Shown here one piece after another: positions 1 to 7,506 of a stretch of DNA of 64,000 nucleotides. Both the position numbers and the translations under genes were made by a program. Source of the DNA: Reyranella sp. Lineage in GTDB: Bacteria; Pseudomonadota; Alphaproteobacteria; Reyranellales; Reyranellaceae. The notes under the pieces were generated by a model. The model saw only the letters and a program-made list of their open reading frames with translations. It searched no databases and was not told the origin of the DNA. The stretch lies in the NCBI GenBank assembly GCA_030684475.1, contig JAUXWB010000396.1:1-64000 (forward strand), given 5' to 3'. Positions within the stretch are counted from its first letter, which is position 1. Every line of letters begins with the position of its first letter.

Positions 1-132
1 CAGTGCGTCGGCTATCTCGCGGCCGGCGCCGACGCCCAGGAGGGCATCAAGTCCTTCTTCGAGAAGCGGGCGCCGAGTTTCCCCCTGAAACCCAGCAAGG
101 ACATGCCGCCCTTCGGACCTTGGATGAAATAG
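1..132 (+). CDS. Enoyl-CoA hydratase/isomerase (crotonase) family, C-terminal fragment
   Basis: The frame is open from base 1 to the TAG at 130-132 and gives the last 43 residues of a protein that begins left of the window. The run EGIKSFFEKRAPSF is the usual C-terminal signature of crotonase-fold enzymes (compare EGIRAFLEKREPDFKG at the end of the crotonase at 5571-6401), followed by a proline-rich tail. The catalytic core is outside the window, so substrate and exact function cannot be judged. It lies 56 bases upstream of the next plus-strand gene, so the two could be co-transcribed. Confidence 0.75.
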   Translation, partial: QCVGYLAAGADAQEGIKSFFEKRAPSFPLKPSKDMPPFGPWMK

Positions 133-188
133 CGGCTTGGAAGGCGGGCCCGCCGGGCGTCTAATGTCGGCCTCGTCGGAGGTCGACC

Positions 189-1793
189 ATGCCGCCTGAC
201 TCTGCATCCGCTACGAGTACGCGTCCCGACCCTCTCTATACCGCGCTGGAAGAGCGCGTCCTGGCACGCGACCAGAAGGGCGCGAGCGAGATCTACTACG
301 GGCTGGTAAAGGCTGGCCGGCCGTTGCCGGAAATGCTGCGCGAGGCCGTGCGCATCCACGCCCCCTACACCCACGTGCCCTATCACGAGCGCATCGACGA
401 CGGCTTCGTGAACTTCGTGAACAACGACCATTGCCTCCTGAGCGCGCGGGCGACGCTGCATCTGTCGAAGATGCTGCCGGGCGAGGCGTCGGGACTGCCG
501 ATGGCCCAGACCATCTGGTACATCCCGACCGGCCTCGACATCTGGAACCAGAAGATCGCCAAGGCGCCCGGCCATTATACGCGCGGCTTCCAGATGGCCG
601 ACGGCCCACCACCGGCGCCGGTGGTGCACTGGCCCGACCAGCCGCCGCTAAAGCTCGACGGGCCGCTGCACGACCGCCTCGGCCAGTGGATGACCCTGGT
701 TCACCGCGGCCAGGTGGTCGACGCCTACCGCACCTTTCTCGGCCTCATGGCCGAACCTGCGGAACGCCGTGCGGCGCTGGCCGAGCTTGTCTTTGCCGGC
801 CTGATCGACGTGCAGGACCGTTCCTTCCAGAACCGCTCCTACACCACCGGCCACAAGTCCTTCCGCGCCCGCGCCACTGTCGAACTGGGCGATGCCATCG
901 GCTGGGACATGGCGCACGACGTGCTCTATGCCGGCGCGCTCGACATCGCCGTCGGCCCGCGCTGGTATTCGCTCTACGAGGTGGCCTGCAATGCCATCAC
1001 CGTCTACCTCGAAGGTCACGAACTGCACGCCGTGCCCTACAGCGGCACGACGGAGAAGGAGCGCGCGATCCTGGCCGATAACAAGGTCCCGCTCACGCAG
1101 GCCGAGGCCGATGCCCTCATCGAGGTCGTGCTGCGCCAACCCGAGCCTGCCTACATCGAACGCCTGACCGAGCTGCTGAAGGCCGGCAAGAATCCGCGCT
1201 CGATACTCGACGCGATCCAACTCGGGGCGGCGCAGGTCGTGTTGGAAACCCACGCCGACATCAACTTCTCGCTGCCCCAGCATTGCTACGAGTACTGCAA
1301 CACGCTGGGCTGGTTCTGGGACAATTTCCAGCATCCGCAGCGGCTGAAGCTGCTCTATCTCGCCGCGGCCTACCTCAACCAGAACGCCTGGCACCAGAAG
1401 CTGAGTGGCGATCTGCTGCCACCGCAGGTCGAGATGCCGTCGATCCCGTCCGGTCTCGACGCCGACCAGATGGCCGCCCGGGTCGAAGCCGCGACCATCG
1501 CCCTCGACGCCCCCAAGGCGCTGGGATGGGTAAGAGCCTATCTGGCGAGCGGCCACGACACGGCGCCGCTGGTGCGGGCGCTCGCCATGGCGGCGAGCCG
1601 GTTGGGCAACGACCCGCACAACCAGGAAATCGCACAATGCATGCTGGAGGATTTCGGCAAGAACCGCCTGCCCGATCGTGGCCGGCTGTTGCTGGCCGCT
1701 GCCCAGCACACGGCGCGGCATCGCAAGTACGGCGATCCGCTCGATTGCAGCCGCCGCTTCGGCAAGGCGCTTGCTGTGGCGGCGTTCGCTTAG
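189..1793 (+). CDS. Large conserved-looking protein of unknown function (534 aa)
   Basis: I do not recognise the family. The start ATG at 189 has a good Shine-Dalgarno (GGAGGT about 5 bases upstream). The protein is rich in aromatic residues and histidines, with notable segments HVPYHERIDDGF and NNDHCLLSARA near residues 60-90, WYIPTGLDIWN near 115 and PQHCYEYCNTLGWFWDN near 360. It has no signal peptide or membrane span, and the rest looks helical. It follows a crotonase and converges with a GNAT gene, with which it overlaps by 4 bases at the stop codons. The His/Tyr-rich segments could bind a metal or cofactor, but that is a guess. A helical oxygenase-like protein of the questin-oxidase type is one possibility to test. 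Confidence 0.85.
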   Translation: MPPDSASATSTRPDPLYTALEERVLARDQKGASEIYYGLVKAGRPLPEMLREAVRIHAPYTHVPYHERIDDGFVNFVNNDHCLLSARATLHLSKMLPGEASGLPMAQTIWYIPTGLDIWNQKIAKAPGHYTRGFQMADGPPPAPVVHWPDQPPLKLDGPLHDRLGQWMTLVHRGQVVDAYRTFLGLMAEPAERRAALAELVFAGLIDVQDRSFQNRSYTTGHKSFRARATVELGDAIGWDMAHDVLYAGALDIAVGPRWYSLYEVACNAITVYLEGHELHAVPYSGTTEKERAILADNKVPLTQAEADALIEVVLRQPEPAYIERLTELLKAGKNPRSILDAIQLGAAQVVLETHADINFSLPQHCYEYCNTLGWFWDNFQHPQRLKLLYLAAAYLNQNAWHQKLSGDLLPPQVEMPSIPSGLDADQMAARVEAATIALDAPKALGWVRAYLASGHDTAPLVRALAMAASRLGNDPHNQEIAQCMLEDFGKNRLPDRGRLLLAAAQHTARHRKYGDPLDCSRRFGKALAVAAFA

Positions 1794-2212
1794 AGCCTGA
1801 GCACGTACATGGCGAAGGGCTCGGCGGGCGCGCTGCGGGGCTCGTACAGTTGCCTCGCCGGAACATTGTCCGGCTCGGTGCCGACCCAGGCTTCCTGGCA
1901 ACCCAGTTCCTTGCCGAGCGCCAACATCGCGTCGAGCAGGCGCCGCGCTATGCCCTGGCGCTGGAGCGCCGGCGCCACCGCCACCTCGTCGATGTAGAGC
2001 TCGGTTGGCCGGCCGTCCGGGTGCCTGTGCACCACAGCCGCGACCTGGCCCACGATCTCGCCATTGGCGATTGCCACCATGAGATGATGACCTGGCGTAG
2101 CGAGATAGTGAGCGAGCTGGCGACGCTCGACCGGATGGTCGAACACGTCCGGGGCAACGCGCTCGAGCAGATCCTCGTCGCCGGGCCCGACATAACGAAT
2201 TTCGACGGTCAT
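1790..2212 (-). CDS. GNAT family N-acetyltransferase
   Basis: 140 aa single-domain GNAT enzyme that should transfer an acetyl group from acetyl-CoA to an amine. The acetyl-CoA pyrophosphate loop is visible as VAVAPALQRQGIARRLL (about residues 76-92, Q/R-x-x-G-x-G/A pattern), and the C-terminal N-x-x-A-x-x-LY motif follows at NVPARQLY. The overall pattern (LYIDEVAVAP...RRQGIA...ALY) resembles AAC(3)-I-type GNATs, but this alone does not support an antibiotic substrate. ATG at 2212 is chosen because the longer frame upstream is a low-complexity Arg/Ala extension lying in the neighbouring TetR gene. It may share transcription with tetR just upstream on the same strand. Confidence 0.85.
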   Translation of the reverse strand: MTVEIRYVGPGDEDLLERVAPDVFDHPVERRQLAHYLATPGHHLMVAIANGEIVGQVAAVVHRHPDGRPTELYIDEVAVAPALQRQGIARRLLDAMLALGKELGCQEAWVGTEPDNVPARQLYEPRSAPAEPFAMYVLRL

Positions 2213-2229
2213 CGGCTGTCTATAGCCCA

Positions 2230-2763
2230 CTAGCGCAGCGCCGCCACCAGCGCCTTGGCGATGGCGGCGGGCCGCTTGCCGCCCGGCCGGTACCAGGTCG
2301 GCGTCCAGTTGAGGGCGCCGAGGAGCTGTAGGCGCCACAAGGTGCGATCGATGGCAGCAGGCAGCGGCAGGGCAGCCGCCAGCTCGACGAAGCGCCGCTC
2401 ATAGCCATCGCGCATCACGACCAGCCGGCGGCGCAGGCGCGGGTCGAGGCGGCTGAGATCGGCGGTCATGACTGCGGCATGTGCCCTGTCGGCCAGCAGC
2501 GATTCGAGGTGGGCGACACAGGCTGCTTCCAGCCGGGTCCACGGTGAGCGCGTCCGGGCAACGGCGGCATCGACGGCGGTTCCGATTTCGGTCACGCCTG
2601 CTTCATATACCGCGGCGATCAACTCGTTCTTGGAGGGGAAGTGATAGTACATCGAGCCCGCGAGCATGCCTGCTTCGCCCGCGATATCGCGCATCGAGGT
2701 GGCTTCGAAGCCACCCTTGGCAAAGCGGCGCGCCGAAATGGCCAGGAGCTTTTCGCGGGACAT
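2230..2763 (-). CDS. TetR/AcrR family transcriptional regulator
   Basis: 177 aa one-component repressor. The N-terminal helix-turn-helix is clear (FAKGGFEATSMRDIAGEAGM..GSMYYHFPSKNELI, about residues 14-50). The C-terminal ligand domain ends with NWTPTWYRPGG, a signature seen in TetR proteins that sense acyl-CoA or steroid-CoA ligands (KstR2/FadR-like), so an acyl-CoA-type effector is plausible. The gene is divergent from the cytochrome P450 gene, with only 58 bases between the start codons. That gap holds a perfect 8-bp inverted repeat (2778-2795), so the protein probably represses both itself and the P450/oxidoreductase operon. Confidence 0.92.
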   Translation of the reverse strand: MSREKLLAISARRFAKGGFEATSMRDIAGEAGMLAGSMYYHFPSKNELIAAVYEAGVTEIGTAVDAAVARTRSPWTRLEAACVAHLESLLADRAHAAVMTADLSRLDPRLRRRLVVMRDGYERRFVELAAALPLPAAIDRTLWRLQLLGALNWTPTWYRPGGKRPAAIAKALVAALR

Positions 2764-2777
2764 GAAGCATTGTAGCA

Positions 2778-2795
2778 ACCAAACACTTGTTTGGT
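2778..2795. promoter_or_regulatory. Palindromic TetR-type operator between tetR and P450
   Basis: ACCAAACA-CT-TGTTTGGT is a perfect 8-bp inverted repeat with a 2-bp spacer, lying 15 bases upstream of the tetR start and 27 bases upstream of the P450 start. Its size and symmetry fit a TetR dimer site. The match to the adjacent regulator is inferred from position only. Confidence 0.75.
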
Positions 2796-2821
2796 AAGTC
2801 GCCGGGCGCTAGCCTCGACCC

Positions 2822-4042
2822 ATGTCCTACGTCTTCGACCTCGGCAATCCGGTGACCAACGCCAACCCCTTCCCCGAGTTCGCGCGACTCCGCGTGGAAG
2901 ATCCGGTGCACTGGTCGCCAGCCATGAAGGCCTGGATCGTGACGCGCTACGCCGACGTGAGGCAGGTGGCGCTGAACAACCGCCAGATCTCCGCCGACCG
3001 GCTGACGCCGTTTTTCAAGTCCAACCCCGAGTACCAGAAGGGCTCGATCGAGAGCCTGGTGCGCTATCTCAACCACTGGATGGTGTTCCGCGATCCGCCG
3101 GACCACACCCGCCTGCGTCGCCTTTTCAACAAGGCCTTTACGCCAACCTCGGTCGAGAACCTGCGGCCCAACATCGAGGACATTGTCTCCCATCTGATCG
3201 ACGGCATGCTGGCCAAGGAGAAACGGGGCGAGACGGTCGACTATATCGCCGACTTCGCCTACCCGCTCCCCGCCTCGGTCATCATGGACCTGTTGGGCCT
3301 GCCGCGCGCCGACCTCGAGCGCGTAAAAATCTGGTCCGACGATATTGCGCTCTTCATCGGCACCGCCCAGGTCGCCGGCAACAAGTACCTGCGTGCCGAA
3401 TCGGGCGCCAAGGCCATGTCCGGCTATTTCCGCACCGTGGTCGAGGACCGCACCACCCGGCCGCGCAACGACATGATCAGCCAGCTCGTGCTGGCGCGCG
3501 ATGATCGCGATGCCCTCAGCACCGACGAGATCATCGGCACGGCGATCCTGCTGCTGTTCGCCGGCCACGAGACCACCACCAACCTGATCGGCAACGGGTT
3601 TCTCTACTCGATGAAACACCGCGGCGAATGGGAGAGGCTGGTCGGCGACCGATCCCTCGCCGCGACGGCTATCGAGGAGTTCCTGCGCTATGACGGCCCG
3701 TCCGGCGCCCTTGCCCGCGTCGCCGCCGCCGACCTGGAAATGGGTGGCAAGACCATCCGCGAGGGACAGCGCGTCTTCGCCTTCATGAACTCGGCCAACC
3801 GCGATCCCGAAGCCTTCGAGGACGCCGAGCGCTTCGACATCGGGCGCGAACCGAACGCCCACCTCACCTTCGGCCACGGCATCCATTTCTGCCTGGGTGC
3901 GCCGCTCGCGCGGCTGGAGGCACAGATCGCGGCGACCCGGCTTGCCGAACGGCTGCCCCACATCCGTCTTTCCGGAGCCGAGCCGGAGTGGCACGATTCC
4001 CTCATTCTGCGCGGCGTGAAGAACCTGCCGGTGGCACTATGA
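2822..4042 (+). CDS. Cytochrome P450
   Basis: 406 aa soluble bacterial P450, a haem monooxygenase inserting one oxygen atom into an organic substrate. All hallmark motifs are present: I-helix oxygen-activation AGHETT (residues 247-252), K-helix E286-x-x-R289, and haem-ligand loop FGHGIHFCLG with Cys357. Length and N-terminus (no membrane anchor) match class I bacterial enzymes of the CYP107/CYP125-like range, but no subfamily can be assigned by eye. No ferredoxin or ferredoxin reductase gene is adjacent, so electrons must come from elsewhere. The stop codon overlaps the ATG of the next gene (ATGA), and the gene sits behind the TetR operator at 2778-2795. Confidence 0.95.
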   Translation: MSYVFDLGNPVTNANPFPEFARLRVEDPVHWSPAMKAWIVTRYADVRQVALNNRQISADRLTPFFKSNPEYQKGSIESLVRYLNHWMVFRDPPDHTRLRRLFNKAFTPTSVENLRPNIEDIVSHLIDGMLAKEKRGETVDYIADFAYPLPASVIMDLLGLPRADLERVKIWSDDIALFIGTAQVAGNKYLRAESGAKAMSGYFRTVVEDRTTRPRNDMISQLVLARDDRDALSTDEIIGTAILLLFAGHETTTNLIGNGFLYSMKHRGEWERLVGDRSLAATAIEEFLRYDGPSGALARVAAADLEMGGKTIREGQRVFAFMNSANRDPEAFEDAERFDIGREPNAHLTFGHGIHFCLGAPLARLEAQIAATRLAERLPHIRLSGAEPEWHDSLILRGVKNLPVAL

Positions 4043-5046
4043 AGGCGATGATCTGCCGCCAATGGGGCGGCCCCGAAGACCTGCGGCTGGAGACGGTGCC
4101 GTCCGCGCCGCTCGGGCCGGGTCAGGTGCGAATCACGACCCTCGCCGCCGGCGTGAGCTTCGCCACCACTCTGGTCATCGCCGGCAAGTACCAGCGCCGT
4201 CCGCCCTTCCCCTTCGCCCCAGGCACCGAGATTTCGGGCGTCGTTACCGAGGTCGATGCGGCTTGCCGGCGCCTCAAGGTTGGCGACGAGGTGGTGGCCG
4301 TGCTCGACTGGGGCGGGCTCGCCGAGGAGGTGGTGGCGCACGAGGTCAACGTCTCCCCCAAGCCGAGGAACCTGGGGTTCGTCGAGGCGATCCAGCTCGC
4401 CATCTCCTACCCGACCTCGGCCGGTGCGCTTACCTGGCCGATGGCGCTGGACGTGCAGAAGGGACAAACCCTGCTGGTTCACGCGGCGGCGGGCGGTGTC
4501 GGCATGGCCGCTGTCGAGATCGGCAAGATCCTGGGCGCCACGGTGATCGCGACGGCCGGCGGCCCGCGTAAGACGGCGTTCGCCAGGGCGCACGGCGCCG
4601 ATCACGTGATCGACTACACCGCCGCCGATTTTCGTGCGGAAGTGCTGAAGCTGACAAACGGCCGCGGCGTCGACCGTGTCTACGATCCGGTCGGCGGCGA
4701 GGTCTTTGCCCAGTCGCTGCGCTGCATGGCCGTCGAGAGCCGCATCTGCCCGATTGGCTTTGCCGGCGGCACCATCCCGCAGATCCCCGCCAACATCCTG
4801 CTGGTCAAGACCATCGCCGTGACCGGCTTCAACTACGGCTACTATGTCGGCTGGAGTCCGCACGACGCCCGCTTCGAGCAGGCCGAAGGTACCTTCGCGC
4901 TGATGGAGCGCATCCGCGGCTGGTGCGAAGCCGGACTTTGCCGCCCGCACATCGACCGCACCTTCCGCCTCGAGCAGGCAGCGGACGCGATGCGCGCCCT
5001 GCTGGAGCGCAGCGTCACCGGCCGCGTGGCGATCGTGATGGAATGA
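4039..5046 (+). CDS. Zinc-independent MDR oxidoreductase, NADPH:quinone reductase type
   Basis: 335 aa medium-chain dehydrogenase/reductase that should reduce a quinone or activated double bond with NADPH. The N-terminal GroES-like domain has the PGTEISGVV segment near residue 70 but no zinc-ligand cysteine cluster. The Rossmann domain has HAAAGGVGMAA (about residue 153) and the GADHVIDY segment. The start at 4039 overlaps the P450 stop by 4 bases and removes a 17-residue extension that is only P450 sequence in another frame. Co-translation with P450 suggests the two act on the same substrate, with this enzyme reducing or detoxifying a product. It is not a typical P450 electron donor. Confidence 0.9.
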   Translation: MKAMICRQWGGPEDLRLETVPSAPLGPGQVRITTLAAGVSFATTLVIAGKYQRRPPFPFAPGTEISGVVTEVDAACRRLKVGDEVVAVLDWGGLAEEVVAHEVNVSPKPRNLGFVEAIQLAISYPTSAGALTWPMALDVQKGQTLLVHAAAGGVGMAAVEIGKILGATVIATAGGPRKTAFARAHGADHVIDYTAADFRAEVLKLTNGRGVDRVYDPVGGEVFAQSLRCMAVESRICPIGFAGGTIPQIPANILLVKTIAVTGFNYGYYVGWSPHDARFEQAEGTFALMERIRGWCEAGLCRPHIDRTFRLEQAADAMRALLERSVTGRVAIVME

Positions 5047-5067
5047 CCGCCAGGCGGCGGGACATCG

Positions 5068-5424
5068 CTACTTCTTGACGAGCGGGCCTTCGAACAGGCA
5101 GTAGCCGTCGAGCATGATCTTCGGCGCGCCGTCCTGGAGAGAGCCGACGACATCGATGGTGTTGTTATTTCCGACGATGGCCTTGGTCTTGAATTTCTTG
5201 TCGGCGCCCATCGACACGTTGAAGAAGCGCTGCGGGCGGCCTTCCTGCTGGAAGAGGCCCTTCACTTCGTTACCGGCCGTCGTGATGTCGATCGTCATCT
5301 TGTAGGTCGGGCACTTGCCCGAACCGACACCATAGCCGGTCCAAGTATAGGCTGGCCCATCAGCTTGAGCCGCACCAGCGAGTAGAACGGTCGCCAGAGT
5401 TCCCACTGCGATTGCCTTGAACAT
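5068..5424 (-). CDS. Small secreted protein of unknown function
   Basis: 118 aa. The first ~22 residues form a Sec signal peptide (basic start, hydrophobic run GTLATVLLAGAA, AQA-D cleavage site). The mature part is small and polar with two cysteines (SGKCPTYK and DGYCLFEG) that could form a disulfide in the periplasm. ATG at 5424 is favoured over the upstream ATG at 5505 because it has a strong Shine-Dalgarno (AGGGAGAA) and places the signal peptide at the N-terminus. It converges with the P450 operon. No family is recognised; a beta-rich periplasmic binding fold is only a guess. Confidence 0.8.
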   Translation of the reverse strand: MFKAIAVGTLATVLLAGAAQADGPAYTWTGYGVGSGKCPTYKMTIDITTAGNEVKGLFQQEGRPQRFFNVSMGADKKFKTKAIVGNNNTIDVVGSLQDGAPKIMLDGYCLFEGPLVKK

Positions 5425-5538
5425 CGAATCTTTCTCCCTGAGAACAAAGTCCCTGATCATCAACGGCCCGCCACCTGTCGTGTTCCACCGCGGACCCGGC
5501 TTCACCCAAGCCTAATCAATTTCGGTGACAAAATCGCC

Positions 5539-5570
5539 TTTTTGAGGGCATCGCGGCGAATTTTTGAGGG
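5539..5570. repeat. Two direct copies of TTTTTGAGGG
   Basis: Two identical 10-bp copies at 5539-5548 and 5561-5570, 22 bases apart, abutting the stop codon of the crotonase gene at 5571. They sit between two minus-strand genes, in the 146-base gap that also holds the leader of the secreted-protein gene. No function is apparent. Confidence 0.6.
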
Positions 5571-6401
5571 TCAGCGACCCTTGAAATCGGGCTCCCGCTT
5601 TTCGAGGAAGGCCCTGATTCCTTCCTTCATGTCCTCGGTCTGCATCAGGGGCAGAAGCTGCAGGAAGACATGATGGACGTGCTCGTTGAACGGCTCGTTC
5701 CACGCCATGCGCATCATGCGCTTGGCGGCCTGGATGGCGAGCGGCGCATTGGCGGCGATTTCCAGGGCCAGGTCGCGGGCCGCGCCCATGACCTCGGCGT
5801 CAGGCACGACCTTGTTGACCAGCCCGATGTCCAGCGACTGGGCGGCGGAGAGGGTCCGGCCGGTGAAGATCAGCTCGGCGGCCTTGGCCCAGCCCAGCAT
5901 CCGCGGCAGATACCAGGTGCCGCCGGATTCGGGCAGGACGCCACGCTTGGCATAGGAGGCCGCGAGCTTGGCCGATTGGGCCATGACCCGGATATCGGCG
6001 CCGAGGGCAAGATCGAGGCCGTAGCCTGCCGCCGAGCCGTTCAACGCGGCGATCACCGGCTTGTCCGTGGCATGCAGCACCGGCGGCGGTGTGTTGCGCA
6101 GGTCGATGTTGGTGGGCGTGGCACCCGAGCCGACGTTGAGATTATCAGTGCCCTTGGACTGCGCCTCGAGATTGAGGCCGGCACAGAAGGCGCGGCCGGT
6201 GCCGGTCAGGATCACGACCCGCACCGCCCGATCCTCGTTGGCCCGGACCAGTGCTCCGGTAAGCTGCTTCAGCATCGGCCCCGAGATGGTGTTCATGCGT
6301 TGCGGCGCGTTCAGGGTGACGGTCGCGATGGCACCGTCGACGCCGTAGAGCAGCTCCTCCGGCATTAGCGCCGGTGTGGCCTGGGCCGCAAACTGGCTCA
6401 T
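5571..6401 (-). CDS. Enoyl-CoA hydratase/isomerase family protein
   Basis: 276 aa crotonase-fold enzyme acting on an acyl-CoA, probably in beta-oxidation. The CoA-binding/oxyanion segments are visible (GRAFCAGLNL near residue 70 and ALNGSAAGYGLDLALGADIRV near 120-140). A glutamate is present at the second catalytic position (LPESGGTWYLPR), while the first position lies in the less typical GYGLDLA context, so hydration versus isomerisation cannot be decided. It is divergent from the threonine aldolase gene with 54 bases between starts. Confidence 0.92.
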   Translation of the reverse strand: MSQFAAQATPALMPEELLYGVDGAIATVTLNAPQRMNTISGPMLKQLTGALVRANEDRAVRVVILTGTGRAFCAGLNLEAQSKGTDNLNVGSGATPTNIDLRNTPPPVLHATDKPVIAALNGSAAGYGLDLALGADIRVMAQSAKLAASYAKRGVLPESGGTWYLPRMLGWAKAAELIFTGRTLSAAQSLDIGLVNKVVPDAEVMGAARDLALEIAANAPLAIQAAKRMMRMAWNEPFNEHVHHVFLQLLPLMQTEDMKEGIRAFLEKREPDFKGR

Positions 6402-6455
6402 GTTTCCTCCGCCTCCCGTATGCGGCTATGGTGGTGCAGGAGAACACGCCACGCC

Positions 6456-7499
6456 ATGCAAAACCGTTTCATCGACCTCTACAGCGACACCAAGACCAAG
6501 CCCTCGCCCGGCATGCGAAAAGCCATGGCCGACGCCGAAGTAGGCGACGAGCAGAAGATGGAGGACCCCACCGTCGAGCGCCTGCGCGAGCGCATCTGCG
6601 ATCTCCTGGGCAAGGAGGACGCGGTTTTCCTGCCGAGCGGAACCATGGCCAACCAGATCGCCATCCGCGTCCATTGCCGGCTGGGCGACGAGGTAATCGC
6701 CGACCGCACTGCGCACATCATCAATGCCGAGGGCGGCGGCACTGCTGCCAATGCCGGCGTCATGATCCGCATGGTCGACGGCCCCAACGGCGTCTTCACC
6801 GGCGAGCAGGTGCGCGATGCCCTGCGCGATCCCAACAGCCGCAATGCACCGCGCTCGCGCCTTGTCTCGATCGAGAACACGTCGAACGGCGGCTGCGGCA
6901 CGGTCTGGCCGCTCGCCACGATGCAGGGCGTGACCAAGGTGGCGCGCGAGGCCGGCCTCAGCCTTCACATGGACGGCGCGCGACTTTGCAATGCGGCCGT
7001 CAAGTCAGGCACCAAGGCGCGCGACTACGCGGCCTGCGTCGACTCGCTCTGGCTCGACTACACCAAGGGCCTGGGCGCCCCGGTCGGCGCCAGCCTTGCC
7101 GGCTCGAAGGACGTCATCAAGGAGGCCTGGCGCCAGAAGCAGAGGCTGGGCGGCTCGATGCGCCAGTCCGGCGTCATCGCGGCGGCGGCGCTCTACGCGC
7201 TCGACCACAACTGGGACCGCCTGGCCGAGGATCACGACAACGCCCGCCATCTCTCGGAGGGCATCGCCAACATCAAGGGTCTCAAGATCGACGTGCCGCG
7301 CATGGAGACCAACCTGGTCTTCTTCGAGATCACCAAGCCCGGCTGGACACCGGCCAAGCTGGTCGAGGCCTGCAAGGAGCGCGGCGTGGGCATGGGCGCC
7401 GCCGCCGGCAACCGCATCCGCGCCGTCACGCACCTCGACGTCAATCGCTCCGAGATCGACACCGCGCTCAAGGTCATCAACGACGCGCTGGCCGCCTAG
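6456..7499 (+). CDS. ltaE: Low-specificity L-threonine aldolase
   Basis: 347 aa fold-type I PLP enzyme that cleaves L-threonine or L-allo-threonine to glycine and acetaldehyde. The PLP lysine is K204 in LDYTKGLGAPVG, and the PLP-ring aspartate is D173 in HMDGARL. The N-terminal DLYSDTKTKPSPGMRKAM is the family's D-x-x-SDT-x-T-x-P-T pattern. ATG 6456 removes a 12-residue extension that runs into the intergenic region; AGGAG lies upstream. It begins a three-gene operon, with the molybdenum hydroxylase 7 bases downstream. Confidence 0.93.
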   Translation: MQNRFIDLYSDTKTKPSPGMRKAMADAEVGDEQKMEDPTVERLRERICDLLGKEDAVFLPSGTMANQIAIRVHCRLGDEVIADRTAHIINAEGGGTAANAGVMIRMVDGPNGVFTGEQVRDALRDPNSRNAPRSRLVSIENTSNGGCGTVWPLATMQGVTKVAREAGLSLHMDGARLCNAAVKSGTKARDYAACVDSLWLDYTKGLGAPVGASLAGSKDVIKEAWRQKQRLGGSMRQSGVIAAAALYALDHNWDRLAEDHDNARHLSEGIANIKGLKIDVPRMETNLVFFEITKPGWTPAKLVEACKERGVGMGAAAGNRIRAVTHLDVNRSEIDTALKVINDALAA

Positions 7500-7506
7500 G
7501 CCACCC

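Noticed and set aside
1790-2212. Aminoglycoside 3-N-acetyltransferase
   Set aside because: Some resemblance to AAC(3)-I GNATs is visible, but short GNAT motifs are shared widely and nothing else supports a resistance role.
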